In this document: piece by piece, positions 25,295-33,203 of the stretch
How positions within the stretch are numbered: position 1 is the first letter of the stretch
How the letters are laid out: each line of letters opens with the position of its first letter
NCBI GenBank assembly: GCA_016779605.1
Contig: JADHNH010000023.1
Coordinates: 1-39,878, forward strand
Source of the DNA: Nevskia sp.
Lineage (GTDB): Bacteria; Pseudomonadota; Gammaproteobacteria; Nevskiales; Nevskiaceae
Length of the DNA: 39,878 bases
Direction: 5' to 3'
Notes under the pieces: model-generated
The model's database searches: none
What the model saw: the letters and a program-made list of their open reading frames with translations, nothing else
Told to the model about the DNA's origin: nothing
Program-made: the position numbers and the translations under genes

Positions 25295-27066
25295 GCGGGG
25301 CCTGCGTGAGTCATTTCAAGAAGGTATTTCTGCATGTCCCAGGCTCCGGTCGGGCAGCGCTCGGCGCACATGCCGCAATGCAGGCAGACGTCCTCGTCCT
25401 TGACCATCACGCGCTCGGTCTTGAGCGCGGACGATACGTACAGCGCCTGGGTCGCGTTCGGTGCCGGCGCGGTCAGGCGCGTGCGCAGATCTTCCTCGGT
25501 TCCGTTGGCGGTGAATGTGATGCAGTCCTCGGGACAGATGTCGGTGCAGGCGTCGCACTCGATGCACAGCGCGGGCGTGAACACCGTCTGCACGTCGCAG
25601 TTCAGGCAGCGTTCCGCCTCCTTGTAGCCGAGCTTGGAATCGAAGCCGAGCTCGACTTCCAGGCGCACGTCCTTGAGCGCCACTTCCTTCGGCCGCAGCG
25701 GCACCACGCTGCGCGCGTCGTTGGAGATGTCGTTGTCGTAGCTCCACTCGTGGATGCCCATCTTCTGGCTGGCCAGGGTCACCATGGGCGGCGGGCGCTG
25801 CGACACGTCCTGGCCGTTGCAGTACTTGTCGATCGACACCGCGGCGTCGTGGCCGTGCGCCACCGCCCAGATGATGTTCTTGGGGCCGAACGCGGCGTCG
25901 CCGCCGAAGAACACTTTCGGCAGGGTGGACTGCATGGTCTTGGCGTCGACCACCGGCATGTCCCACTTGTCGAATTCCAGGCCGATGTCGCGCTCGATCC
26001 AGGGGAAGGCGTTTTCCTGCCCCACCGCTACCAGCACGTCGTCGCACTCGAACACCTGGTCCGGCTCGCCGGTGGGCTTGAGCGAGCGGCGGCCCTTGGC
26101 GTCGTACTGCGCGGCGACCTTCTCGAACTTGACCCCGGTCAGGCGGCCGTTGGTGTGCAGGAACTCCTTGGGCACGAGGTAGTTGAGGATGGGAATGTCC
26201 TCGTGCATGGCGTCCTCCTTTTCCCAGGGCGACGCCTTCATCTCCTCGAAGCCGCTGCGCACGATCACCTTGACGTCCTCGCCGCCGAGGCGGCGCGAGG
26301 TGCGGCAGCAGTCCATCGCGGTGTTGCCGCCGCCGAGCACGATCACGCGCTTGCCGATCTTGTCGACGTGGCCGAACGACACGCTGGACAGCCAGTCGAT
26401 GCCGATATGGATGTTGGCGGCGGCTTCCTTGCGGCCCGGCAGCTCCAGCTCGCGGCCGCGCGGCGCGCCGGAGCCGACGAACACGGCGTCGTAGCCTTCG
26501 GCCAGCAGCGCCTTGAGGCTGTCTACCCGCTGGCCCAGCCGCAGCTCGATGCCCAGGCCGAGGATGTAGCCGACTTCCTCGTCGATCACCGATTCGGGCA
26601 GGCGGAAGCGCGGGATCTGGCTGCGGATCATGCCGCCGGCCTTGGGGTCGGCGTCGTACAGCACGACCTCGTAGCCGTGCGGCGCCAGGTCGCGCGCCAC
26701 CGTCAGCGAGGCCGGGCCGGCGCCGATCAGCGCCACGCGCTTGCCGTTGCGTACCTCGGGAACCTTCGGCAGCCGCGCGCGGATGTCGTCCTTGTTGTCG
26801 GCGGCGACGCGCTTGAGGCGGCAGATCGCCACCGGCTCTTTCTCGACACGGCCGCGGCGGCAGGCCGGCTCGCATGGCCGGTCGCAGGTGCGTCCCAGAA
26901 CCCCCGGAAACACGTTGGAGGTCCAGTTGACCATGTAGGCGTCGCTGTAGCGGCCGGCCGCGATCATGCGGATGTATTCCGGTACCGGCGTGTGGGCGGG
27001 GCAGGCCCACTGGCAATCTACGACCTTATGAAAATACTCAGGCGCCCCAATATCGGTTGGATCCAA
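25279..27066 (-). CDS. korC: NAD(P)-dependent Fe-S flavoprotein, GltD-like (KorC-type electron-transfer subunit)
   Basis: A 595-residue protein. A Cys-rich N-terminal Fe-S domain (about 14-80; CQWACPAH, TCDRPCEPAC) resembles the glutamate synthase small subunit. Then come an FAD motif (VALIGAGPASLTVARDL, about 111-127) and a second nucleotide motif (VIVLGGGNTAMDCCR, about 240-255). Two C-terminal [4Fe-4S] ferredoxin motifs follow (CIECDACTDICPEDC and CLHCGMCAERCP). In Azoarcus evansii a KorC subunit of this type links 2-oxoglutarate oxidation to NADP. The start is an unusual TTG at 27066, supported by GGAGGAG 8 bases upstream on the minus strand. It is the first gene of the kor operon. The symbol follows the Azoarcus precedent. 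Confidence 0.85.
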   Translation of the reverse strand: MDPTDIGAPEYFHKVVDCQWACPAHTPVPEYIRMIAAGRYSDAYMVNWTSNVFPGVLGRTCDRPCEPACRRGRVEKEPVAICRLKRVAADNKDDIRARLPKVPEVRNGKRVALIGAGPASLTVARDLAPHGYEVVLYDADPKAGGMIRSQIPRFRLPESVIDEEVGYILGLGIELRLGQRVDSLKALLAEGYDAVFVGSGAPRGRELELPGRKEAAANIHIGIDWLSSVSFGHVDKIGKRVIVLGGGNTAMDCCRTSRRLGGEDVKVIVRSGFEEMKASPWEKEDAMHEDIPILNYLVPKEFLHTNGRLTGVKFEKVAAQYDAKGRRSLKPTGEPDQVFECDDVLVAVGQENAFPWIERDIGLEFDKWDMPVVDAKTMQSTLPKVFFGGDAAFGPKNIIWAVAHGHDAAVSIDKYCNGQDVSQRPPPMVTLASQKMGIHEWSYDNDISNDARSVVPLRPKEVALKDVRLEVELGFDSKLGYKEAERCLNCDVQTVFTPALCIECDACTDICPEDCITFTANGTEEDLRTRLTAPAPNATQALYVSSALKTERVMVKDEDVCLHCGMCAERCPTGAWDMQKYLLEMTHAGPACRSQ

Positions 27067-27334
27067 CCCGTCTTCTCCTCCGCCTCGCTAGGGTCTGTCG
27101 ACCATGGAAAAACGGCCCATGTCCCGGGCCATCCGGCCGGGTGGGCCCGGCTCTGCGGTTGCGAAAAGCCGACGAAAAGGCGTGCGTGCGCGGGGCATGG
27201 AACCACAAGGCCGACCGCGCCGCTGGAGCCAGGTCCAGCATGCCTGATCGGGCCCGCCCACTGCGCACATCCCGGAGCGCGTCTGAATCACGACGCACGT
27301 TTCACGGTTCATCGTTCGCATAGCATGGGGCGCG

Positions 27335-27340
27335 ATTATA
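27335..27340 (-). promoter_or_regulatory. Candidate -10 box for the kor operon
   Basis: A perfect TATAAT on the minus strand in an otherwise GC-rich region, about 270 bases upstream of the korC TTG start. No good -35 hexamer lies 16-18 bases upstream (the sequence there is near CTACAC), so an activator may be needed. If used, the leader would span about 260 bases (27067-27328), in which I see no gene or recognised riboswitch. Confidence 0.35.
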
Positions 27341-27474
27341 CGCCGCCGAACGAACAAGTGTAGTAGGACGGTTACCTCGCCGGAAAGGTCTGGGAGCGGA
27401 ACTGGGCCTGGGCCGGGAGAGCCCGCCGCACGCGCCGTGTGCCGGCTTGTTGCACCGTAACGCGGCGGTCTCTT

Positions 27475-27560
27475 CCCTCACCCCACCACCCGCTCCGCGG
27501 GTGGTTCCCCCCCTCTCCCGCGGAGCGGGAGAGGGACGTGAGTCGGCGGCGAAGCCGCCG
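27475..27560. repeat. Cluster of three palindromic hairpins (REP-like intergenic repeat)
   Basis: Three perfect stem-loops lie in a row: 27486-27504 (8-bp stem, TCC loop), 27511-27535 (11-bp stem CCCTCTCCCGC, GGA loop) and 27544-27560 (7-bp stem CGGCGGC, GAA loop). The block begins with CCCTCACCCC. Sequences with CCCTCACCCC and CCCTCTCCCGC/GCGGGAGAGGG are common dispersed intergenic repeats in high-GC proteobacteria. The block sits in the 589-base gap between the divergent kor operon and the SDR gene. The rest of that gap holds nothing I can call a gene. Confidence 0.65.
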
Positions 27561-27655
27561 GTTCCTGGGTGGGGCGGTGCAAAGCGGCCGGCGCTCGGCC
27601 AAGATAGCGGATTACCCGCAATTCTTCGCTTATTCCAAAAGAGGAGCATCCCACG

Positions 27656-28432
27656 ATGGCAAGCCTGTTCGACATCGCCGGCAAGACGGCCCTGGTCACC
27701 GGCGGCGTAAACGGCCTGGGCCGCATGATCGCCGACGGCCTGCTGCGCGCCGGCGTCAAGGTCTACGTGACCTCGCGCAAGGCCGCCGAGGCCGACAAGG
27801 CGCAGCGCGAAATGAGCCAGATCGGCCAGTGCGTGGCGCTGGTCGCCGACCTCGCCAGCGCGGAAGCCGCGGTGGCCCTGGCCAACGAGCTCAAGGCACG
27901 CGAGCCGGCCCTGCACATCCTGGTCAACAACGCCGGGCGCACCTGGGGCGCACCGCTGGAGTCGTTCCCGGACAAGGCCTGGCCGCAGGTGCTGACGATC
28001 AACGTACAGGTGCCCTTCACCCTGGTGCGCGAGCTGCTGCCGCTGCTGCGCGCCGCCGGCGCATCGGGCGACCCGGCGCGCGTGATCAACATCGGCTCGG
28101 TCGCCGCCATCGCGGTGGAGCCGCTGTCGGCCTACTCGTACGCCGCCAGCAAGGCCGGCATCCACCAGCTCACGCGCGTGATGGCGGCGGACCTGGCGCA
28201 CGAGAACATCACCGTCAACGTGATCGCGCCGGGCTTCTTCCCGACCAAGATGATGGCGCACATTAACAACGTCGACGAGGAGCGCGAAAAGCTGCTATCG
28301 CGCATCCCGCTCAAGCGCCTGGGCACGCCCGACGACGTGGCGGGCCTGTGCATCTTCCTGTCGTCGCGCGCCGGCAGCTATTTCACCGGCGCGGAACTGG
28401 TCATCGACGGCGGCCTCGCCAACTGCCGCTGA
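27656..28432 (+). CDS. SDR-family oxidoreductase (RhlG/FabG-like)
   Basis: A 258-residue classical SDR. It has TGGVNGLGRM (NAD(P)-binding, about 16-25), NNAGRTWG, the catalytic Ser in NIGSVAA, Tyr-x3-Lys in YSYAASKAG, and a C-terminal GAELVIDGGL. The overall pattern, including LFDIAGKTALVTGG and the NVIAPGFFPTKM segment, resembles RhlG and related 3-oxoacyl reductases, so an NADPH-dependent 3-oxoacyl substrate is likely. GAGGAG at 27641-27646 is a strong ribosome-binding site for ATG 27656. The gene is 139 bases ahead of the MCE transporter and separate from the kor operon by a repeat-rich gap. The exact substrate is unknown. Confidence 0.85.
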   Translation: MASLFDIAGKTALVTGGVNGLGRMIADGLLRAGVKVYVTSRKAAEADKAQREMSQIGQCVALVADLASAEAAVALANELKAREPALHILVNNAGRTWGAPLESFPDKAWPQVLTINVQVPFTLVRELLPLLRAAGASGDPARVINIGSVAAIAVEPLSAYSYAASKAGIHQLTRVMAADLAHENITVNVIAPGFFPTKMMAHINNVDEEREKLLSRIPLKRLGTPDDVAGLCIFLSSRAGSYFTGAELVIDGGLANCR

Positions 28433-28571
28433 GCCGCCCCGTCGGGCGGCGTTCAGGCGGCCGGCCGGAACGCAAAACCCGAGCACGCGGCACGCCACGC
28501 CGTGCATACTGGCGCTCCAAGCCAGCCGGAAACTCAGCGGCATCGTGCACAGGGCATAAGGACCGTTCGGC

Positions 28572-29732
28572 GTGACCCCCGAAAGCGTGGCCGAGCCTGC
28601 GAAACGCAAACACGAGTACCCGACCGCTTCCTGGCGCGTGGAGGCCGACGGCGATGCGGCCCGCCTGGTCCTGTCGGGCGGATGGAAACTGTCCGGCGGC
28701 GTCCCTGAAACCGCGGAACCGGCCGCGCGGATCCGCGCACTGGGGAAGCCCTCGGTACGGGTGGACGTGAGCCGGGTCGAGTCCTGGGACAGCACCCTGC
28801 CCGCCTTCCTGACCGCGCTGTCGGAATGCGGCGCCGGCTGGCGGCTCGACTTCGACGGCCTGCCCGGGGAGCTCGCCACCCTGCTCGCCCTGGCGCGGGC
28901 GCAGCCCGGCCAGGGCGCGCCCGCCGCCGGCGCGCCCCGCGGCCTGCTGCAGCGCCTGGGCGAAGCGGCCAGCGCCGACTACCGGGCGACGGCGGCATTC
29001 TGCGCCCTGCTGGGCGAAGTGCTGCTGGCCGCACTGCGGATGGCGGCCGGCCGCGCCAAGTTCTATCGCGAGGATGTCTGGACGGTGATCCAGAACTGCA
29101 GCGCGGACGCCCTGCCGATCGTCAGCGTGGTCAACCTGCTGGTCGGCGCCATCATGGCGTTCGTCGCCGCGGTGCAATTGGCGTCATTCGGCGCGGGGAT
29201 GCTGGTGGCCGACGGCGTCGCCATCGCCGAAGTGCGCGAAATGGCCGCGGTGATCACCGCGGTGGTGCTGTCGGGACGCACCGGGGCGGCGTTCGCCGCG
29301 CAGCTGGCGGCCATGCAGGGCAACGAGGAAATCGACGCGCTGGCGACGATGGGCGTGCGCCCGGAGGAATACCTGGTGCTGCCCCGCGTGCTGACGCTGT
29401 CGGTGATGACGCCGCTGCTTTATCTCTACGGCTGCGCCGTGGGCATCTGCGGCGGCATGGTGGTTTCGACCCTGATGATGGACGTATCCACCCGCCTCTA
29501 TTACGACCGCACCGTCGGCGCCCTCACGGCGACGAATTTCCTGCTCGGCGCGGTCAAGAGCGTGATCTTCGGCGCGCTGGTGGCGCTGTTCGGCTGCTAC
29601 TACGGGCTGCGTGCGCAGCGCAACGCCGCCGCGGTGGGCCAGGCGACGACTTCGGCGGTGGTTTCCGGCATCGTCGGCGTGATCGCCATCGACGCCGTCT
29701 TTGCGGTCTGCGCCAACGCGCTCGGATGGTGA
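28572..29732 (+). CDS. MlaE-family ABC permease with N-terminal STAS domain
   Basis: A 386-residue inner-membrane protein. Residues about 20-115 form a STAS-like domain (RLVLSGGWKLSG, VRVDVSRVESWDSTLPAFL), equivalent to free-standing MlaB. The MlaE permease domain follows (about 125-386) with about five membrane segments and family motifs FYREDVWTVIQNC, the EVREMAAVITAVVLSGRTGAAFAAQLA coupling region, and NEEIDALATMGVRPEEYLVLPR. It starts with GTG 28572 with AAGGA about 10 bases upstream. With the ATPase, MCE protein and auxiliary lipoprotein downstream it forms an envelope lipid transporter. A separate MlaB gene is absent, consistent with the fusion. Transport direction and substrate cannot be read from sequence. 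Confidence 0.92.
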   Translation: MTPESVAEPAKRKHEYPTASWRVEADGDAARLVLSGGWKLSGGVPETAEPAARIRALGKPSVRVDVSRVESWDSTLPAFLTALSECGAGWRLDFDGLPGELATLLALARAQPGQGAPAAGAPRGLLQRLGEAASADYRATAAFCALLGEVLLAALRMAAGRAKFYREDVWTVIQNCSADALPIVSVVNLLVGAIMAFVAAVQLASFGAGMLVADGVAIAEVREMAAVITAVVLSGRTGAAFAAQLAAMQGNEEIDALATMGVRPEEYLVLPRVLTLSVMTPLLYLYGCAVGICGGMVVSTLMMDVSTRLYYDRTVGALTATNFLLGAVKSVIFGALVALFGCYYGLRAQRNAAAVGQATTSAVVSGIVGVIAIDAVFAVCANALGW

Positions 29733-29793
29733 GGGCCGCGCCGGCGCAGCCGACGCCTTGCCGCCGCGCGGGCGGCGGCGCAGCGCTGCGCGC

Positions 29794-30594
29794 ATGAACG
29801 CCGCTGCCGGCGCCAGGACGGCCGCGGACGACGCGGTGCTGTGCCGGGTCGAGGGGCTGACCATGGCCTTCGGCGCGCGGCTGATCCAGGAACAGGTCGA
29901 CTTCGCCGTGCGGCGGGGCGAAATCTTCGTGATCCTGGGCGGCAGCGGCTGCGGCAAGAGCACGCTGCTCAAGCACCTGATCGGCCTGATCGAGCCGGTG
30001 CGCGGGCGCATCCGCTACGACGGCGTGGATTATTGGGACAGCCCGCCGGAAACGCGGGACGGGATACGCCGCCGCTTCGGCATCATGTTCCAGAGCGGCG
30101 CGCTGTTTACGGCGATGACGCTGGCCGAAAACGTGGCCCTGCCGCTGCAGCTCTACACCAGGCTGCGCCCGGCCGAGATCGCCGGCCTGGTGCGCTACAA
30201 GCTCGGGCTGGTGGGGCTGCGCGGCTCCGAGGAGTACTACCCGGCCGAGCTCAGCGGCGGCATGCGCAAGCGCGCCGCCCTGGCGCGCGCGCTGGCGCTG
30301 GACCCCGACCTGCTGTTCCTCGACGAGCCCTCGGCCGGGCTGGACCCGATCAGCTCGCGGCGGCTGGACGACCTGGTGCTGGAACTGCGCGACGGCACCG
30401 GCGCCTCGTTCGTGATCGTCACGCACGAGCTGCCCAGCCTCATGCGGCTGGGCGACAACGGCATCTTCCTCGACGCGGAGAGCAAGGTGCCCATCGCCTA
30501 CGGCGCGCCGCGGACCATGCTGGAGCGCTGCCCGCATCCAACGGTGCAGGCATTCTTGAAGCGCGAATCGCAGATCGACGAGCCGGGAACCTGA
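29794..30594 (+). CDS. MlaF-family ABC transporter ATPase
   Basis: A 266-residue nucleotide-binding protein. Walker A is GGSGCGKST, the Q-loop is IMFQSGALFTAMT, the signature is LSGGMRKR, Walker B is LLFLDEPSAGLDP, and the H-loop is VTHEL. The GALF/SGGM variants are typical of MCE-linked MlaF/Mkl ATPases. The ATG at 29794 is used; the same frame extends upstream over Arg-rich codons overlapping the permease gene, which is unlikely to be translated. It lies 61 bases after the permease and 2 bases before the MCE gene, clearly one operon. It powers lipid transfer by the associated permease in the cytoplasmic membrane. Confidence 0.94.
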   Translation: MNAAAGARTAADDAVLCRVEGLTMAFGARLIQEQVDFAVRRGEIFVILGGSGCGKSTLLKHLIGLIEPVRGRIRYDGVDYWDSPPETRDGIRRRFGIMFQSGALFTAMTLAENVALPLQLYTRLRPAEIAGLVRYKLGLVGLRGSEEYYPAELSGGMRKRAALARALALDPDLLFLDEPSAGLDPISSRRLDDLVLELRDGTGASFVIVTHELPSLMRLGDNGIFLDAESKVPIAYGAPRTMLERCPHPTVQAFLKRESQIDEPGT

Positions 30595-30596
30595 CG

Positions 30597-31568
30597 ATGA
30601 AACGAGCCAATCCATCCCTGATCGGAGCCTTCGTGCTCGGCGCATTTGCGCTGCTGGCACTGGCCGTGCTGCTGCTGGGCGGCGGCAGCCTGTTCACCTA
30701 CAAGCAGAGGGCCGTGATCTACTTCGACGGCTCGGTCAACGGGCTGTCGGTCGGCTCGCCGGTCAGCTTCCGCGGCGTGCGCGTCGGCACCGTCGACCGC
30801 ATCCAGATCCGGCTCGACAAGGACTCGCTGGTCGCCAAGATTCCGGTGTTCATCAGCATCGAGCCGGGCCAGATCGAGGTGCTCGGCGGCGGCGGCCTGG
30901 CGGACCTGGCCTTCCGCAGCTTCATCGACCGCGGCCTGTGCGCCAAGCTGGCCATGCAGAGCTTCGTGACCGGGCAGCTGGGCATCGACCTGGACATGCT
31001 GCCCGAAGGCGTGCACCGGCCTCCGGCCAGTACGCAGGGCATACCCGAAATCCCCGCCGTCAAATCCGATTTCGACGTGCTCAGGGACCAGCTCACCCAG
31101 GTGCACATCAGCCAGCTGGTGGAGGAAATGCGCAGCACCTTGCAGGCGATGCACACGCTGGCGCAGACCGCCAACGACACCCTGGCCGGGGTGCGCGGCG
31201 ATCTGCAGGCGACCGCCGCATCCGCGCACCGCGCCACCGACCATCTCGACGCGACGATCGGCAGGCTGCAGACCGAATCGACGCGCACACTGGACGCGTT
31301 CACCCGCCTGTCGGAAAACCTCGACCGCCAGGTGGACACCCTGTCGCCGCAGCTGCAGGGCACGCTCGCCGCGGCGCAGGCCGCGATGAAGAACGCCAAT
31401 GCCTCGCTGGCGAACCTCTCCGACATGACCGCCCCCGGCGCGCAGGTGCGCAGCGACCTGGAAAGCTCGACGCGCGACCTGGCGGCCGCCGCCGACTCGC
31501 TGCGCAGCTTCGCGGAAACGGTCGAGCGCAACCCGCAGGTCCTGCTCACCGGCAGGCACAAGCCATGA
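30597..31568 (+). CDS. MCE-domain substrate-binding protein (MlaD/PqiB-like)
   Basis: A 323-residue protein anchored by one N-terminal transmembrane helix (about 9-30). A single MCE domain follows (about 38-118; VIYFDGSVNGLSVGSPVSFRGVRVGTV is the family core). A long helical, coiled-coil-prone C-terminal region (about 150-310) is rich in Ala, Gln, Asp and Leu. MCE proteins hexamerise in the periplasm to form a lipid channel, and long helical tails can form a tube or needle towards the outer membrane. It starts 2 bases after the ATPase stop and ends in an ATGA overlap with the lipoprotein gene. It differs from E. coli MlaD, which has a much shorter C-terminus. Confidence 0.92.
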   Translation: MKRANPSLIGAFVLGAFALLALAVLLLGGGSLFTYKQRAVIYFDGSVNGLSVGSPVSFRGVRVGTVDRIQIRLDKDSLVAKIPVFISIEPGQIEVLGGGGLADLAFRSFIDRGLCAKLAMQSFVTGQLGIDLDMLPEGVHRPPASTQGIPEIPAVKSDFDVLRDQLTQVHISQLVEEMRSTLQAMHTLAQTANDTLAGVRGDLQATAASAHRATDHLDATIGRLQTESTRTLDAFTRLSENLDRQVDTLSPQLQGTLAAAQAAMKNANASLANLSDMTAPGAQVRSDLESSTRDLAAAADSLRSFAETVERNPQVLLTGRHKP

Positions 31569-32182
31569 CGATCCGCCGCATTCGCACCCTGAACCGCCGG
31601 CTTGCCGCGGGCGTCCTCGCCGGCCTGGCCGTACTCGCGGCATGCGCTCCCGGCGCTCCGGAGCCACGGCTGATGCTGCTGAGCAACGATGCGCCGCCGG
31701 CCGCGGTGGTGCCGGCGGCGCGGCCGCGGCTGACGATCCGCGGCGTCCGCCTGCCCGACTACCTCGACCGGCGCGCGGTGATGTACCGGGCCTCTTCGTC
31801 GGAGCTCAAGGCCTTCCCCGACGCCGTCTGGGCCGAGCGGCCCGGCCCGGCCATCACGCGCTGGCTGGCCCAGGAGCTTGCCGCCCGGCTGCCGGAGTAC
31901 GACGTCCGCTCGTACAGCAGCGGCAACGTGCCGGGTTATGTCCTGGAGACCGAGCTGGCCTGTTTCGAAGCCGTTGCGCCGTCCTCGCTGTGCCTGCGCG
32001 GCACCTGGCGGATCGCCGACAATGCCGCCTGGGGCGGCGCGCTGGACATCCAGGCGCCGCTGGCCGAGTTGAGCCCCGATGCGGCGGTGGAAGCGATGAA
32101 GTCGGCCTTGAAGGATGCCGCCGGCCAGATCGCGGCGCGGGTGCGCAGCCTGCCGCCGCCGGCCGCAAGCGGCAATCGCTGA
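31565..32182 (+). CDS. ABC-type transport auxiliary lipoprotein (PqiC/YmbA-like)
   Basis: A 205-residue protein with an N-terminal signal peptide and lipobox LAAC (lipidated Cys at residue 27), so probably an outer-membrane lipoprotein facing the periplasm. The RLTIRGVRLPDYLDRRAVMYRASSSELKAF segment is characteristic of the ABC_trans_aux family, followed by family positions near WAERPGPAITRWLAQEL. In E. coli PqiC works with the MCE protein PqiB. Here the gene overlaps the MCE gene by 4 bases (ATGA), supporting the same relation. It probably docks the MCE tube to the outer membrane. No MlaC-like carrier is encoded nearby, which fits a tunnel mechanism. Confidence 0.88.
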   Translation: MTIRRIRTLNRRLAAGVLAGLAVLAACAPGAPEPRLMLLSNDAPPAAVVPAARPRLTIRGVRLPDYLDRRAVMYRASSSELKAFPDAVWAERPGPAITRWLAQELAARLPEYDVRSYSSGNVPGYVLETELACFEAVAPSSLCLRGTWRIADNAAWGGALDIQAPLAELSPDAAVEAMKSALKDAAGQIAARVRSLPPPAASGNR

Positions 32183-32299
32183 GCGCATCCGCAGGCGCGG
32201 CGTGAGCAGCCACTCCATGAATGTCGTTGCCGTTCCAGGCGGTGCCGCACCGGCCGGGCCACCCTGCTCTACAATTCACGCCGCATCGTCGAATGGCGG

Positions 32300-33115
32300 A
32301 TGGCGCAAATGAGCGAGCGGCAAGGCGGCAATATTTCGATGCACGGCTCCGCCGCCTCGCACGAGGCGCTGATCCGCGACCAGTTCAGCCGCCAGGCCGA
32401 GCTGTTCGCGCGCTCGCCGGAGCTGCACGGCGACGCCCAGATCCGCCTGCTGGTGGAAGCCGCCCGGCCGCGGCCGGGCGACGCCGCGCTCGACGTCGCC
32501 TGCGGGCCGGGCACGGTGGTCGCCGCCTTCGCCGCCCGCGTGCGGCTGGCGGCGGGCCTGGACGCCACCGAGGCGATGCTCGAGCAGGCCCGCGCGCTGG
32601 CCCGCGAGCGCGGCTTGAGCAACGTGGAGTGGCAAGCGGGCGACGTCTACCGCCTGCCGTTCGCCGACGCCGCGTTCGACATCGTCAGCTGCCGCTTCGC
32701 GATCCACCATTTCCAGGACCCCGCCGCGGCGGTGGCGGAAATGGCGCGCGTATGCCGGCCGGGCGGCCGCATCGTGCTGTGCGACGGCGTGGCTTCCTCC
32801 GATCCGGCCAAGGCCGCCGCGTTCAACGCCATGGAGCGCCACCGCGACCCCTCCACCGCCGAGTTCCGCACCTTGCGCTTCCTCGCCGGGCTGTTCACCG
32901 GCGCCGGGCTGCCGCCGCCGGAGGTCGTCCCCTTCCAGGTCGCCTACGAGCGCGAACGCATGATCGCGCAGTCGTTTCCCGTCGACGACGACCGCGGGCG
33001 CCTGCGGCAGATGATCGACGGCCTGATCGCCGGCGACGCGATGGACGTGGGCAGCGTCGCCGGCGGCATTACTTTCATCTATCCTGCCGCGGTGCTCGCC
33101 GCCACCCGCCCCTGA
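32300..33115 (+). CDS. Class I SAM-dependent methyltransferase (UbiE/Methyltransf_11 type)
   Basis: A 271-residue methyltransferase. Motif I is ALDVACGPGTVVAAFA, the acidic end of strand 2 is AGLDATEAM, motif II is AGDVYRLPFADAAFDIVSCRFAIHHF, and motif III is VCRPGGRIVLCD. This arrangement is that of UbiE/COQ5-like small-molecule methyltransferases. The acceptor is unknown. The start is uncertain between ATG 32300, 32309 and 32339; the last has AAGGCGG about 10 bases upstream. It lies 117 bases after the MCE operon and convergent with the acyl-CoA dehydrogenase. It may be independent of the transporter. Confidence 0.87.
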   Translation: MAQMSERQGGNISMHGSAASHEALIRDQFSRQAELFARSPELHGDAQIRLLVEAARPRPGDAALDVACGPGTVVAAFAARVRLAAGLDATEAMLEQARALARERGLSNVEWQAGDVYRLPFADAAFDIVSCRFAIHHFQDPAAAVAEMARVCRPGGRIVLCDGVASSDPAKAAAFNAMERHRDPSTAEFRTLRFLAGLFTGAGLPPPEVVPFQVAYERERMIAQSFPVDDDRGRLRQMIDGLIAGDAMDVGSVAGGITFIYPAAVLAATRP

Positions 33116-33170
33116 ACCGCGGCGGCGCGCAGCGCGCGGCGACGCGCGCCGGGCGTGCGGCCCAATCCCT

Positions 33171-33203
33171 GCCGCCTCCGGGCGCCCGGCTCCGGCAGGC
33201 GGC
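33171..33203. terminator. GC-rich hairpin abutting the acyl-CoA dehydrogenase stop
   Basis: GCCGCCT (33171-33177) pairs with AGGCGGC (33197-33203), and a perfect palindrome CCGGGCGCCCGG (33178-33189) lies inside. It sits between the methyltransferase and the convergent CYP153 operon and touches the stop codon at 33204. There is no T-run, so its role as a terminator is uncertain. Confidence 0.4.

Noticed and set aside
27475-27560. CRISPR array from repeated palindromes
   Set aside because: The three hairpins have different stems and no regular spacers.
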